Positions 44,871-53,756 of a stretch of DNA of 64,000 bases are shown piece by piece. This DNA is from Streptomyces vinaceus (lineage in GTDB: Bacteria > Actinomycetota > Actinomycetes > Streptomycetales > Streptomycetaceae). The notes under the pieces were generated by a model. It did not search any database. It was not told the DNA's origin and saw only the letters and a list, made by a program, of their open reading frames with translations. Positions within the stretch are counted from its first letter, which is position 1, and every line of letters begins with the position of its first letter. A program made the position numbers and the translations under genes. The stretch lies in the NCBI RefSeq assembly GCF_008704935.1, contig NZ_CP023692.1:2799001-2863000 (forward strand), in the 5' to 3' direction.

Positions 44871-45500
44871 TCAATCGACCAAACGCACGTCAAACAGGGT
44901 CCTGGCGATCTTGCGCCAGGGGTCGGGCTTCGAAGGGTCCACCACCAGGTCTTTCCCGCCCTTGCACTTGAACGTCACCGGCAGCGCCGGAGTCGGGCCC
45001 TGGGTGGGCGTCGGGGACGGGGTGGGGGCAGGCGCCGGAGCGGCGTCCAGGGTGCAGCGCGGCTCGATCGCCGCGGTTGCCTTCGCCCGTCCATGCACGC
45101 TGCCGGTACCCGGAACGACGGACTTCCCGACCGTCCCGTTGGTCGTCGCCTCGACCGCGAACCCGCGAGCCCGTGGAGTGCAGGTCGCCGACGCGTCGTT
45201 CTTGGCTGCGAAGCTGCTCGCTTCCGCGCAGGAACCGGTCGAGTCCAGCAGTTCCCCACGAAGGATCCTCTCCCAGTCCTCGGGTTCGAACTTCGCGAAG
45301 TCCACGCCCGGGACCAGGTGGTCTCGGGCGTCCCGCGCGGCTGCGAGGGCGGCCGCGTCGGCGGCACCTTGCGCGTTGCTGCGCGTGAGTGCCGCCTGCC
45401 CGAAGACGAAGAAGGCGAACGCGGCGAAAAGCATCCCCGCCACCAGCACGATGTAGAGGGGGAATGCCTGTCCTCGTTCGTCGAACTTCGCCGAGATCAC
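44871..45500 (-). CDS. TadG-like membrane protein
   Basis: The 209-residue protein starts at GTG 45500, overlapping the Flp pilin stop (GTGA). The N-terminus is the pilus-type helix of TadE/TadG proteins: DERGQAFPLYIVLVAGMLFAAFAFFVFGQAALTRSNAQGAADAAALAAARDAR. The extracytoplasmic part has several cysteines and a Pro-Thr stretch (PAPAPTPSPTPTQGPTPALP) before a C-terminal VTFKCKGGKDLVV. TadG proteins are thought to be pilus-associated or wall-linking factors. Confidence 0.8.
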   Translation of the reverse strand: MISAKFDERGQAFPLYIVLVAGMLFAAFAFFVFGQAALTRSNAQGAADAAALAAARDARDHLVPGVDFAKFEPEDWERILRGELLDSTGSCAEASSFAAKNDASATCTPRARGFAVEATTNGTVGKSVVPGTGSVHGRAKATAAIEPRCTLDAAPAPAPTPSPTPTQGPTPALPVTFKCKGGKDLVVDPSKPDPWRKIARTLFDVRLVD

Positions 45501-45697
45501 CGCCCCGCGGTGACCGCGGTGACCGCTGCGGCGATCCGGTTGGTGATGGCCTGGCCGATGCCCGTGCCCACGATCGCGCCGATGATCACTACGACCACCA
45601 GGATGATGCCCAGGTACTCGAAGGCCGTCTGGCCTCGGTCCTGGGTGGGCTTGGTGGCGTACCGCTTCCGCATCCTCGCCAGGGTGTTCTGCAACAT
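45497..45697 (-). CDS. flp: Flp/type IVb pilin
   Basis: The 66-residue major pilin candidate starts at ATG 45697 behind GGAGGAAA. It has a basic N-terminus (MLQNTLARMRKRYATKPTQDRGQ), then the hydrophobic assembly helix AFEYLGIILVVVVIIGAIVGTGIGQAI. The conserved Glu and Tyr at +5/+6-like positions (FEYLG) follow the likely peptidase cleavage after RGQT or nearby. A 110-bp gap from the response regulator gene is the only sizeable space in the operon, so the pilin may have its own promoter. Confidence 0.88.
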   Translation of the reverse strand: MLQNTLARMRKRYATKPTQDRGQTAFEYLGIILVVVVIIGAIVGTGIGQAITNRIAAAVTAVTAGR

Positions 45698-45807
45698 GGG
45701 GGTTTCCTCCCGGGCCGGTGGCGCTGTTGGTTTGCGGACCGTACGGGGAGTCACCGGTGTTAACCAAGGGTCCCGGGGCCCAATTACGGACCCACTGCGC
45801 ACTCCGT

Positions 45808-46494
45808 CTACCCATGGCCGCCCACTCCTGGACGGGCGGTTCCCAGCCAGCGGGCTATCGCCCCGCTGCGGCTCGTGCTCTGGAGCTTCGCGAAGATGCG
45901 GTTGATGTGGTTCTTCACCGTCTTCTCGCTGATGAAGCAGGTGGCGGCGATCTGCTGGTTGCTCATCCCGGACGCGATCAGATCCATGATCTCAACCTCC
46001 CTCGAACTCAGGCCGAAGAGAACCGAGTTGTGCAGCCGCTCAGGAGAGCGTGTCACATTTCGTTGCGGTTGCGAAGAGGCGCGGAGTTCCGCGAGGAGTG
46101 CGCTCGCCGCCGTCGTCGTGAAGTGGGCACGGCCCTCGCGGACGTCCCGGACCGCCCGGACCAGGTCTTCCGGCGTGAACTCCCCGTGGACCAGGTAGCC
46201 GCCCGCGCCCAGCAGGAGCGCTTCCCGGACCACCTCCGCCTCCTGGCTGTACGTCAGCATCAGTACGGGCGCCAGCTGTACGAGGTGCGGCAGCGCCGAG
46301 ATGCCGTCGACGCCCGGCATGCGCACGTCCAGCAGGATCACGTCCGGGGCGTGGCTGCGGGTCAGGCTCAGGGCCTCGCGGCCGTCCGCGGCCTGGGCCA
46401 CCACCTCCATGTCCTGGGCCGTCTCCAGGAGCGACGCCAGGCCCGCCCGTACGACCGGGTTGTCGTCCGCGATCAGGACGCGGAGCGCGGTCAC
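45808..46494 (-). CDS. NarL/LuxR-family response regulator in the Tad operon
   Basis: The 228-residue regulator has an N-terminal receiver (acidic D10-D11, phosphoacceptor D56 in VILLDVRMPGVDG) and a C-terminal LuxR HTH (LSSREVEIMDLIASGMSNQQIAATCFISEKTVKNHINRIFAKL). The GTG at 46494 overlaps the kinase stop, so the pair is coupled. It sits upstream of the pilin gene, which suggests control of pilin expression. The gap before flp is where it could bind. Confidence 0.9.
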   Translation of the reverse strand: MTALRVLIADDNPVVRAGLASLLETAQDMEVVAQAADGREALSLTRSHAPDVILLDVRMPGVDGISALPHLVQLAPVLMLTYSQEAEVVREALLLGAGGYLVHGEFTPEDLVRAVRDVREGRAHFTTTAASALLAELRASSQPQRNVTRSPERLHNSVLFGLSSREVEIMDLIASGMSNQQIAATCFISEKTVKNHINRIFAKLQSTSRSGAIARWLGTARPGVGGHG

Positions 46495-47765
46495 GGGCCC
46501 CCCTCCCCCGTGGCCTCCGGGAGCGGGAGGTACAAGGCCACCGTCGTCCCGGGGCCGGGCCGTCGGGCCGCGACCGTCAGCCGGGCGCCGATCGCCTCCG
46601 CGCGTTCCTCCATGCCGAGCAGGCCGTAGCGGCCCGGGACGTGCCGGGCGTCCGGCGGGAGGCCGCGTCCGTCGTCCTCGACCGTCAGGGTGAGCTCCCG
46701 TCCGCTCGCCCGCGCCGTGACCGTCACCCGGGAGGCTCCCGCGTGGCGCCGGGCGTTCTCCAGGGCCTCCGAGGTGATCGACAGGATGTGGTGGGCGGTC
46801 CCGGCGGGAACCTCCGGAAGAGCGCCCCGCACCCGCAGCTCCGCGTCCGCGCCGGCCAGGCGGCGCAGTGCGGCCGGCAGGGAGAGCCCCGCGCCCTCCC
46901 CCCGCAGCTCCGTCAGCAGGTCCCGCGACTGCGCCGCCGCCGCGCGGGCCGCGCCCGAGAGGAAGAACGCCTGGCGGCGCACGGTCGCCGGGTCCGAGGT
47001 GCGGGCCAGGGCGTCCGCCGCCAGGGCCAGGCCGTGCAGGGTCTTCGCCACCGAGTCGTGCATCTCGCGGGCCAGGTGGTCACGTTCGGCGCGTACCGCC
47101 TCGGCCACCGCGAGCCGGGCCCGCGCCTCCGTCAGGGCCTGGCCGGCCGCGCCGAAGCGGAAGAGGAGGTCCCGCAGCGAGGCGCCGGCCGCGCCCGCCA
47201 GCAGGCACAGCGCGGGCAGCGTCGGGCCGCCGGCGAGGGCGGCCACGGCCACCGCCGCCGTCGCCGCGTACACCGCCGAGCCGCGCCACCCGTGGACCAG
47301 CCCGGCCAGCAGCGGAGTGCAGAGCACGGCGAAGCCGAGCGGGGACTGCGGCCTCGCCGTGACCAGCAGCAGCCCGCAGCACCCCAGGTCCGGGGCCAGC
47401 AGCCAGCGGTGGCGCAGCAGCAGCGGCCCGAAGCGCTCCCAGTCGCGGAAGAGCACGTACGAGAGCATGAAGGTGAGCAGGACCGCGCAGCCGACGAGGT
47501 ACTTCGGCCCGCCGTCCGCCGTGCCGGCCAGCGCCAGCGGCGCGCCCAGGCCGATCATCACCATCCGGAACGCGAACACCCGGCGGCACAGCGCCCGGAG
47601 CGCATGGGACTGGAGAGCCGGGGACTGAAGTGCCGGGGGCTGGAGAGCCGGGGGCTGGAGAGCCGGGGACTGGAGTGCCGGGGAGGGCTCCCCCGACTCC
47701 CCCGCCTTCCCCGCCTTCTTTCCGCGTACGGACAGCCCCGCCAGGGGGACGTGGAGGACCGCCAT
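46491..47765 (-). CDS. Sensor histidine kinase (HisKA_3) in the Tad operon
   Basis: The 424-residue kinase has a low-complexity N-terminus with repeated PALQS/PALQP pentapeptides (about 28-55), five or six TM segments (about 66-195), then the dimerisation domain (LAREMHDSVAKTLHGLALAADAL, phospho-His about H236) and a GHKL ATPase (SEALENARRHAGASRV, VEDDGRGLPP, GLLGMEERAEAIG). No large extracellular sensor is seen, so it may sense membrane or intramembrane cues. It overlaps the response regulator and follows TadC by 3 bp. Confidence 0.9.
   Translation of the reverse strand: MAVLHVPLAGLSVRGKKAGKAGESGEPSPALQSPALQPPALQPPALQSPALQSHALRALCRRVFAFRMVMIGLGAPLALAGTADGGPKYLVGCAVLLTFMLSYVLFRDWERFGPLLLRHRWLLAPDLGCCGLLLVTARPQSPLGFAVLCTPLLAGLVHGWRGSAVYAATAAVAVAALAGGPTLPALCLLAGAAGASLRDLLFRFGAAGQALTEARARLAVAEAVRAERDHLAREMHDSVAKTLHGLALAADALARTSDPATVRRQAFFLSGAARAAAAQSRDLLTELRGEGAGLSLPAALRRLAGADAELRVRGALPEVPAGTAHHILSITSEALENARRHAGASRVTVTARASGRELTLTVEDDGRGLPPDARHVPGRYGLLGMEERAEAIGARLTVAARRPGPGTTVALYLPLPEATGEGGP
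47608..47682 (-). repeat. 15-bp tandem repeat encoding PALQS units of the kinase
   Basis: Five consecutive 15-bp units (consensus GRCTGGAGAGCCGGG on the plus strand) encode the PALQ[SP] repeats near the kinase N-terminus. Unit loss or gain would keep the frame. Confidence 0.85.
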
Positions 47766-47768
47766 GGT

Positions 47769-48662
47769 TCACCCGCCCCCGAGCAGCGCGCCGAAGTCCA
47801 CGTCCGCGCCGTACACGAAGCCGCACACCAGCAGGATCAGCGTCCCGGGCAGCATGAACATGGTCACCGCGAAGGTGGCCTTGGGGACCGCCCGGGCCGC
47901 CCGCCGGCGGGCGTTCTGGGCGTCCGTACGGCGCATGTCCTCGGCGATCGCGATCAGCGTGTCGACGATCGGCGAGCCCAGCTCCTCGCCCTGCTGGAGC
48001 GCGGTCACGAACTGCGCGACCTGCTCGGAGTCGTTGCGCCGGCGCAGCTCGTCGAAGGCCTGGCGGCGGCTGACGCCCATGTCCATCTGTTGCAGGGTGA
48101 TCCGGATCTCGTCGGACCAGGGGCCCTCGTACTTGGCCGCCACCCGCTCCAGCGCCTGCCGGAAGCCGAGCCCCGCGCTGACCACGACCGCGAGTACGTC
48201 CAGGAAGTCCGGCAGCGTCCGCTCGATGTGGTCGCGCCGGACCCGGATCGCCGACCACAGGCCGACCTCGATCCAGAACAGACCGAACGCGACCATCAGC
48301 AGGGCCGGTACGAGCTGCCCGTTGATCAGCATCGAGAAGGCGCCGAGCGCGCCGAGGAACCCGTACACCGCGCGGCGCGCCGCGTACCGGTCGATGGTCA
48401 GGCCCGCCGGATTGCCCGCCAGGTCGATCTGGCGGCGTTTGCGGGCGACCCGGTTCGGGCCCATCAGGCGCAGGACGAGCGGCGCCCAGCGGATGCCCAG
48501 CCGGTCGACGGCCGATCCGACGGCGGTCGTCCGGGTGGCGCCGACCTCCAGGGCGAGCGCGAGGTCGCTCGGCAGTTTGACCTCGGCGCGGTAGAGGCGG
48601 ATGCCGTGGAACACGCCGAAGACCGATGCGCCCAGCAGTACGGCGAGCAGCAGAGCCGTCAT
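47769..48662 (-). CDS. tadC: TadC-like inner-membrane platform protein (T2SSF)
   Basis: The 297-residue membrane protein has the GspF/T2SSF fold: IERTLPDFLDVLAVVVSAGLGFRQALERVAAKYEGPWSDEIRITLQQMDMGVSRRQAFDELRRRNDSEQVAQFVTALQQGEELGSPIVDTLIAIAEDMR, with TM helices on both sides. Together with TadB it forms the platform on which the TadA ATPase acts. It lies 16 bp after tadB. Confidence 0.88.
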   Translation of the reverse strand: MTALLLAVLLGASVFGVFHGIRLYRAEVKLPSDLALALEVGATRTTAVGSAVDRLGIRWAPLVLRLMGPNRVARKRRQIDLAGNPAGLTIDRYAARRAVYGFLGALGAFSMLINGQLVPALLMVAFGLFWIEVGLWSAIRVRRDHIERTLPDFLDVLAVVVSAGLGFRQALERVAAKYEGPWSDEIRITLQQMDMGVSRRQAFDELRRRNDSEQVAQFVTALQQGEELGSPIVDTLIAIAEDMRRTDAQNARRRAARAVPKATFAVTMFMLPGTLILLVCGFVYGADVDFGALLGGG

Positions 48663-48678
48663 GTGCGTCGTCGCCCCC

Positions 48679-49617
48679 TCATACGTCGATCTTGGAGAGC
48701 CGGCGGATCAGGACGAAGCCCAGCGTGAAGAGCCCGATCGCCACCAGCACGGCCGTCTGGCCGACGAACGCGCCGGTCATCCGGTCCAGCGCGCCCGGCA
48801 TCATCGTGTTGACCAGCAGCAGCGAGCCGAGTCCGATCGCCGGTACCAGGTAGGCCGTCACGGTCACCTGGGAGAGCTGGGTGCGGACCTCGCGCCGCGT
48901 CTCCTTGCGCTGCTCCAGCGTCACGGTCAGGTTGCGCAGGCTGCCGACGATCGCGCCGCCCGCCCGCGCGGACAGCACGAGGGTGGAGACCAGGACGACG
49001 AGCTCGCGCGAGGGCAGCCGTTCGGCGATCTCGCCCAGCGCCTCGTCGATGGAGTGGCCGACGGCGAGGCGGTCGGCCACGCGTGAGAGTTCCTCGCCCG
49101 CCGGTGCCTCCAGCTCCTCCGCCGCTATGGCGATGGCCGTACGCAGGGCCAGCCCGGCCTGGGTGGCGTTGGCGAGGATGCGGGCGAGTTCGGGCAGCTG
49201 GTTGATGAACCGCTCGCTGCGCCGGGCCCGCTGCCAGTTGAGGAAGGCGTCGGCCGCCCACAGGCCGATCAGGGCGGCGACCGGGCCGAAGAACGGGGCC
49301 AGGAAGCTGGCCGCGACCAGCCACACCCCGGCCACCGACAGCAGCACGTAGACGAAGAACTCGCCGGGGGTGAGGTCCAGGCCGGTCACGGCCAGCTTCG
49401 TCTCGATCCGCTTGCCGAGCGCGGTCCGGCGCAGCCGCCGGTCCACCCCGGGGAAGCGGCGCCGGCGGCCCGACCGCTCCGGTGCGCCGTCGGCGGCGAG
49501 GCGCTCGATGAGGGCGGCGCGCTGGGCGCGGCCGGCGGCGTACGCCTGGACGCCCGCGACCACGAGGACGCAGGCCAGCAGGGTGGTGCCGAGGGTGAGG
49601 AGGATCAGTGGGTTCAC
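48679..49617 (-). CDS. tadB: TadB-like platform protein (T2SSF)
   Basis: The 312-residue protein has an N-terminal TM, a basic cytoplasmic region and two central TMs. A T2SSF domain follows (RFINQLPELARILANATQAGLALRTAIAIAAEELEAPAGEELSRVADRLAVGHSIDEALGEIAERLPSRELVVLVSTLVLSARAGG), then C-terminal TMs. The GTG at 49617 overlaps the ATPase stop (GTGA). It pairs with TadC. Confidence 0.88.
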   Translation of the reverse strand: MNPLILLTLGTTLLACVLVVAGVQAYAAGRAQRAALIERLAADGAPERSGRRRRFPGVDRRLRRTALGKRIETKLAVTGLDLTPGEFFVYVLLSVAGVWLVAASFLAPFFGPVAALIGLWAADAFLNWQRARRSERFINQLPELARILANATQAGLALRTAIAIAAEELEAPAGEELSRVADRLAVGHSIDEALGEIAERLPSRELVVLVSTLVLSARAGGAIVGSLRNLTVTLEQRKETRREVRTQLSQVTVTAYLVPAIGLGSLLLVNTMMPGALDRMTGAFVGQTAVLVAIGLFTLGFVLIRRLSKIDV

Positions 49618-50960
49618 AGGACGGTCCGGGTGATGCGGGTGGCGAGCTGGTCGTCGGACATGGCGACCCCGAAGGCCTGCGGGATCGGCTGGTTGTTCAT
49701 GTAGAGGCGGTCCGCGATCCGGCGCGGCAGCGGGAAGTACTCGAAGTACCCGTGCACGCGGCCGTCGGCGCCCATCGGCTGGGCGGCGAAGCGGCAGACG
49801 GTGGTGATGCGGAAGGGTTCACGGCCGTGCGAGTCGAGGATGGCGATCTCGGTGAGGCGGCGCGAGCCGTCGCCGAAGCGGGTCAGCTGGACGACCACGT
49901 TCACGGCGCTGTTGATCTGGTCCTGGAGGGCCTCGAAGGGGACCTCCACCTCGGACATCGAGGCGAGGGTCTGCAGGCGCATGAGCGCGTCCTCGGCGCT
50001 GTTCGCGTGGACGGTGGCCAGGGAGCCGTCGTGGCCGGTGGACATCGCCTGGAGCATGTCGAGGGTCTCGCCGCCGCGGACCTCGCCGACGATGATGCGG
50101 TCGGGGCGCATGCGCAGGGAGTTGCGTACGAGGTCGCGGATGGTGATCCGGCCCTTGCCCTCCACGTTCGCCGGGCGGGATTCGAGGCGGATGACGTGCG
50201 CCTGCTGGAGCTGGAGCTCGGCCGAGTCCTCGATGGTGATGATCCGTTCGCCCTCCGGGATCAGGCCGGAGAGGGCGTTGAGGAGCGTGGTCTTCCCGGT
50301 GCCGGTGGCCCCGGAGACGATGACGTTCATCTTCGCCTGGACCAGCCCGGACAGCAGCAGGAGCATCTGCTCGTCCAGCGAGCCCAGGGCGATCATCTCG
50401 TGCAGGGTGAACGCGCGCGGGAAGCGGCGGATGGTGAGGGTGGCGCCGGTCAGGGACAGCGGCGGGATGATCACGTTGACGCGTTCGCCGCTGGGCAGGC
50501 GGGCGTCGACCATCGGATTGGCCTCGTCCACCCGCCGGTTGACGGTGGAGACGATGCGCTCGATGGTCTGCATCAGCTGCTCGTGCGAGGCGAAGCGCAG
50601 CGGCAGCTGCTCGACGCGGCCGGCGCGCTCGACGAAGATCTGGTCCGGTCCGTTGACCATGATCTCGGAGATCGAGGCGTCTTCGAGGAGCGGTTCGAGC
50701 ACGCCGAGGCCGAGCGCCTCGTCCACGACCCGGCGGATCAGCTGCGCCCGCTCGACGGTGGACAGGACGGGGCCCTCACGGCTGATGATGTGTCCGAGTA
50801 CGCGCTCCAGCCGGGCGCGGCGCTCGGCGGGCGCGAGCGCCGACATCTCGGCGAGGTCGATCTCCTCCAGCAGCTTCGCCCGGTACGCGGAGACCAGCCG
50901 GCCGTCCTCGCGGGGGCTGTGCCGGTCGTCCGGGGTGTTGACACGGGAACGCAGGCTCAT
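49614..50960 (-). CDS. tadA: TadA/CpaF secretion ATPase
   Basis: The 448-residue hexameric ATPase powers assembly of the Flp pilus. It has the CpaF N-terminal domain (VDEALGLGVLEPLLEDASISEIMVNGPDQIFVERAGR) and arginine-rich TLTIRRFPRAFTLHEM. Walker A is GATGTGKTTLLNAL near residue 215, the Asp box ITIEDSAELQL, Walker B RPDRIIVGEVRGGETLDMLQAMSTGHDGS, and the His box ATVHANSAEDAL. It is the most conserved gene of the cluster. Confidence 0.93.
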   Translation of the reverse strand: MSLRSRVNTPDDRHSPREDGRLVSAYRAKLLEEIDLAEMSALAPAERRARLERVLGHIISREGPVLSTVERAQLIRRVVDEALGLGVLEPLLEDASISEIMVNGPDQIFVERAGRVEQLPLRFASHEQLMQTIERIVSTVNRRVDEANPMVDARLPSGERVNVIIPPLSLTGATLTIRRFPRAFTLHEMIALGSLDEQMLLLLSGLVQAKMNVIVSGATGTGKTTLLNALSGLIPEGERIITIEDSAELQLQQAHVIRLESRPANVEGKGRITIRDLVRNSLRMRPDRIIVGEVRGGETLDMLQAMSTGHDGSLATVHANSAEDALMRLQTLASMSEVEVPFEALQDQINSAVNVVVQLTRFGDGSRRLTEIAILDSHGREPFRITTVCRFAAQPMGADGRVHGYFEYFPLPRRIADRLYMNNQPIPQAFGVAMSDDQLATRITRTVL

Positions 50961-50967
50961 GGTGCGC

Positions 50968-51321
50968 TCACCCCTCCGGATCGTCGTTGGGCATGACGGC
51001 CGTGGCCGTGGCCGGGTCGATGGAGAAGCCCGGCACGATGGACCTGATCGGGATGCTGACCTTCGCGGTCACCGCGTCGGAGCTCGACACCACGTCGACG
51101 GTCGCGTCGAGGCCCGAACTGATGGCCGCCGTTCCCGCCGCCGACCCGGCGCCCGGGTTGCGGGCCTCCACCCGGGCGGCGGTGCGCGCGGCGGTCTCGG
51201 CCTGCTGGTGGACGTAGCCCACCCAGCCGAGCTGGATCCCGCAGAGCGCGACGAACAGCAGGATCGGGATGAAGCCGATGTACTCCAGGGCCACTTGGCC
51301 CCGGTCCCGGTCTCGTCTCAC
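50968..51321 (-). CDS. TadE-like pseudopilin (second copy)
   Basis: The 117-residue protein begins MRRDRDRGQVALEYIGFIPILLFVALCGIQLGWVGYVHQQAETAARTAARVEA: a short basic leader and an assembly helix with the Glu typical of TadE pseudopilins (VALEYIG). The C-terminal part is small and beta-rich. The GTG at 51321 lies 1 bp after the stop of the first TadE-like gene. It is expected to be cleaved by the prepilin peptidase. Confidence 0.85.
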   Translation of the reverse strand: MRRDRDRGQVALEYIGFIPILLFVALCGIQLGWVGYVHQQAETAARTAARVEARNPGAGSAAGTAAISSGLDATVDVVSSSDAVTAKVSIPIRSIVPGFSIDPATATAVMPNDDPEG

Positions 51322-51322
51322 C

Positions 51323-51727
51323 TCAGTCCTCCTCTTCCTTCGGGGAGCCGCCCTCGCCCGTGATCGGGATGCCGATGTCGAGGCCCGGGAAGAAGACCGG
51401 GAGGTTGAGCTTTACGGTCGCCTTGTAGACGTCGCCCGCCGCCCCGCACTCCACGCCCATGCTCCAGGCGCCCCCGACGTGCCGCCGGGCCGCGGCGTCA
51501 CACGCCCCGCCGCCGTGCACCGCCCCCACCCGGGCCGCCTCGTCCGCCGCGTTGCCCGCCAGGGAGAACGCGTACCCGATCAGTACGCACTCCCACACCG
51601 CCGCCACGAGCAGCAGGATCAGCGGCACCATGCCGACGAACTCGACCGCCACCTGCCCGCGGTCCCGCCGCCCGGCAGGGGCGCCACGGGCGGCCCCGGC
51701 CCTCCCGGCGGGTCTGCGCGCGGGCAT
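51323..51727 (-). CDS. TadE-like pseudopilin (first copy)
   Basis: The 134-residue protein has an Arg/Ala/Gly-rich leader (MPARRPAGRAGAARGAPAGRRDRGQ) and a pilin-type helix (VAVEFVGMVPLILLLVAAVWECVLIGYAF). Its extracytoplasmic domain has two or three cysteines (GGGACDAAA, GVECGAAG), probably forming a disulfide. It ends in an acidic tail (GSPKEEED). It lies 3 bp after the TadZ gene. Confidence 0.85.
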   Translation of the reverse strand: MPARRPAGRAGAARGAPAGRRDRGQVAVEFVGMVPLILLLVAAVWECVLIGYAFSLAGNAADEAARVGAVHGGGACDAAARRHVGGAWSMGVECGAAGDVYKATVKLNLPVFFPGLDIGIPITGEGGSPKEEED

Positions 51728-51730
51728 CCG

Positions 51731-53008
51731 TCAGCCCTCCCGGCCGCGGCGCAGCCGCGCCACCGGGCCCGCGGCCCGTACGGCCAGGGAAGCGCCCGGG
51801 GCCCCCGCGGCCGCGGCTTCGGGCTCCCCCTCGGACGGGGGTGTCAGCAGGCCGAGTTCGCCGGCCAGCGCCCACAGCGCCTGCTTCACGGTGGAGCGGT
51901 TGTCGAGGTCCTGCACCCGGCCCGCGTCCACCACCGCCTGGAGCTCCTTGAAGGCGGCCGGGACCGGGGTGCGCGTGACCCGCGTCTTGGTGATCTGCCC
52001 GATCAGGGCGGGCTGGATCTCCGTGTGCTTGCTCCAGCGGTTGACCACCATCGTGGTGTCCTCGGCCTTGCGCACCTGGAGCCGCTCCCACATCCGCACC
52101 AGCCGCTTGGCCGCCCGTACGCAGACCACGTCGGGCGTGGTGACGAGGACGGCCACGTCCGCCGTCTCCACGGCGGCCGCGTTCGCGCCGGTCACCTGGG
52201 AGCCGCAGTCGATGACGACGAGCTCGTACCGGCCGCGCAGGGCGCCGACGACGTGCCGGGCGGCGCGCTCGTCCACCTCCTCGCCCCGTTCGCCCTCCGC
52301 CGGGGCCAGCAGCAGCGCGAGGCCCGTGCGGTCCTCGTACACCGCGTCCTGGAGCACGCGCGGGGAGATGTCGTGGATCCCGGCGAGGTCGGCGATCGAG
52401 CGCCGGAACTGCACGTCGAGGTACGAGCCGACGTCGCCGGCCTGGAGGTCCATGTCGACCAGGGCGGTACGCCGCCCCGAGGCGGCCGCGGCCAGCGCGA
52501 ACTGCACGGCGGTGAAGGTGGTGCCGACGCCGCCCTTGGCCCCGGTGACCGTGACCACCTTGCCGCCGGGCCCGGTGAACACGTCGGCCCCCCGCCCCAG
52601 GTGGCGGCGTACGCCCGCGGACCACTGGGCGGCGGCCTGGACGCGGGCGGCGAGCTCCTCGTACGCCAGCGGAAGCCCGATCACACCCCGCGCGCCCGAG
52701 TCCATGGCGGCGGAGAACACCGCGGGCCCGGCGTCCGAGGAGACCAGCACCACGCCCACCGCCGGGAAGCGCAGCGCGACCTCGCGGATGAGGTCGAGCG
52801 CGGGCACCGGCCCGATCCGCTCGTGTACGAGGACCACCTCGGGCAGCTCGTCGATCGACTCGGCGGCCAGCCGCCCCAGGGTGTCGAGCAGGGTCGTGGA
52901 GTCGGGGACCGGGGCGCCCGGCTCGGCGGCCGGGAGCTGGCTGAGGAGGGAGGAGATGGCGCGGGCGGCGTCCGGGTCGGCGGCCGCGGGGAGGATTCGG
53001 GTGGTCAT
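51731..53008 (-). CDS. CpaE/TadZ-like ParA-family ATPase
   Basis: The 425-residue protein has an N-terminal receiver-like domain (about 1-120, VVLVHERIGPVPALDLIREVALRFPAVGVVLVSSDAG, lacking a clear phosphoacceptor). A ParA/MinD-type ATPase follows (VVTVTGAKGGVGTTFTAVQFALAAAASGRRTALVDMDLQAGDVG), here with TT after KGGVG and the signature Lys (AKGG) present. These proteins localise the Tad machinery. The mycobacterial homologue next to tad genes has been linked to septum site control. Confidence 0.88.
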   Translation of the reverse strand: MTTRILPAAADPDAARAISSLLSQLPAAEPGAPVPDSTTLLDTLGRLAAESIDELPEVVLVHERIGPVPALDLIREVALRFPAVGVVLVSSDAGPAVFSAAMDSGARGVIGLPLAYEELAARVQAAAQWSAGVRRHLGRGADVFTGPGGKVVTVTGAKGGVGTTFTAVQFALAAAASGRRTALVDMDLQAGDVGSYLDVQFRRSIADLAGIHDISPRVLQDAVYEDRTGLALLLAPAEGERGEEVDERAARHVVGALRGRYELVVIDCGSQVTGANAAAVETADVAVLVTTPDVVCVRAAKRLVRMWERLQVRKAEDTTMVVNRWSKHTEIQPALIGQITKTRVTRTPVPAAFKELQAVVDAGRVQDLDNRSTVKQALWALAGELGLLTPPSEGEPEAAAAGAPGASLAVRAAGPVARLRRGREG

Positions 53009-53015
53009 CCGGGCC

Positions 53016-53717
53016 TCACTTGTCCCCGTCGAGGGTGTACGTACGGTCGCCCGGGCCGGGCGCGGAGTCGGTGCCGGGGGCCACCAGGGCCAGGCGTACG
53101 TGCTCCGCGAAGGACTCGGCGTACGCGACGCGCTGGGTGTCCTTGGTGTTCAGGGCGAAGGTGATCGGGACCGCCTCGGCGGGGCCCTTCTTGTCGCTGT
53201 CCTTGTCGAGCGCGGTGAGCTTGCCGACGTTCAGGACGCGGGCGTTGGCCACGATGATCACCGAGCGGGAGGGCTCGGTGTCCTTGGCGCCCTTGAAAGT
53301 GGCGATGATGTTGACCTTGGCGCCGGAGTAGATCTTGCCGGCCACGCCGGTGGCCGCGTCGATCATGATCGCGATCTCCTGCTCCCCGGGCTGGAGCTGC
53401 GGTTTGTCGACGAACATGCCCGCCTGGAGCAGGGAGCCCTTGCGCAGGGTGGTGAGCGTGATCTTGTCCTTGAGCTGTCCGAGGTCGGTGACGGCGGTGT
53501 CGGACAGCCAGCGCTTGGGGATGGAGACTTCCTCGAACTGGCCCGCCGACAGCGGGCTGTACGGCGCGATGTCGCCCTTGGCCCGATAGGCGGTGACCTC
53601 GGCCCCGACCTTGGAATTGACGTCGCCGATCACCACGAGGACCCCGCCGAACGCCGCGAGGGCGCACAGGACCGACAGGAGCAGCAGGATGACGCCGCGG
53701 CGCTGGCGTGAGTTCAT
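53016..53717 (-). CDS. CpaB/RcpC-like pilus assembly protein (SAF domain)
   Basis: The 233-residue protein has an N-terminal TM (GVILLLLSVLCALAAFGGVLVVI). An SAF domain follows (VTAYRAKGDIAPYSPLSAGQFEEVSIPKRWLSDTAVTDLGQLKDKITLTTLRKGSLLQAGMF), then a RcpC/CpaB domain (AIMIDAATGVAGKIYSGAKVNIIATF). In diderms it works at the secretin; here, with no outer membrane, it probably acts in the wall or periplasm-like zone. It starts 7 bp or more ahead of TadZ in the same operon. Confidence 0.87.
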   Translation of the reverse strand: MNSRQRRGVILLLLSVLCALAAFGGVLVVIGDVNSKVGAEVTAYRAKGDIAPYSPLSAGQFEEVSIPKRWLSDTAVTDLGQLKDKITLTTLRKGSLLQAGMFVDKPQLQPGEQEIAIMIDAATGVAGKIYSGAKVNIIATFKGAKDTEPSRSVIIVANARVLNVGKLTALDKDSDKKGPAEAVPITFALNTKDTQRVAYAESFAEHVRLALVAPGTDSAPGPGDRTYTLDGDK

Positions 53718-53756
53718 GAGCCGTACTACCTCGCCGTTCTTCGATCGATCAGCCGG

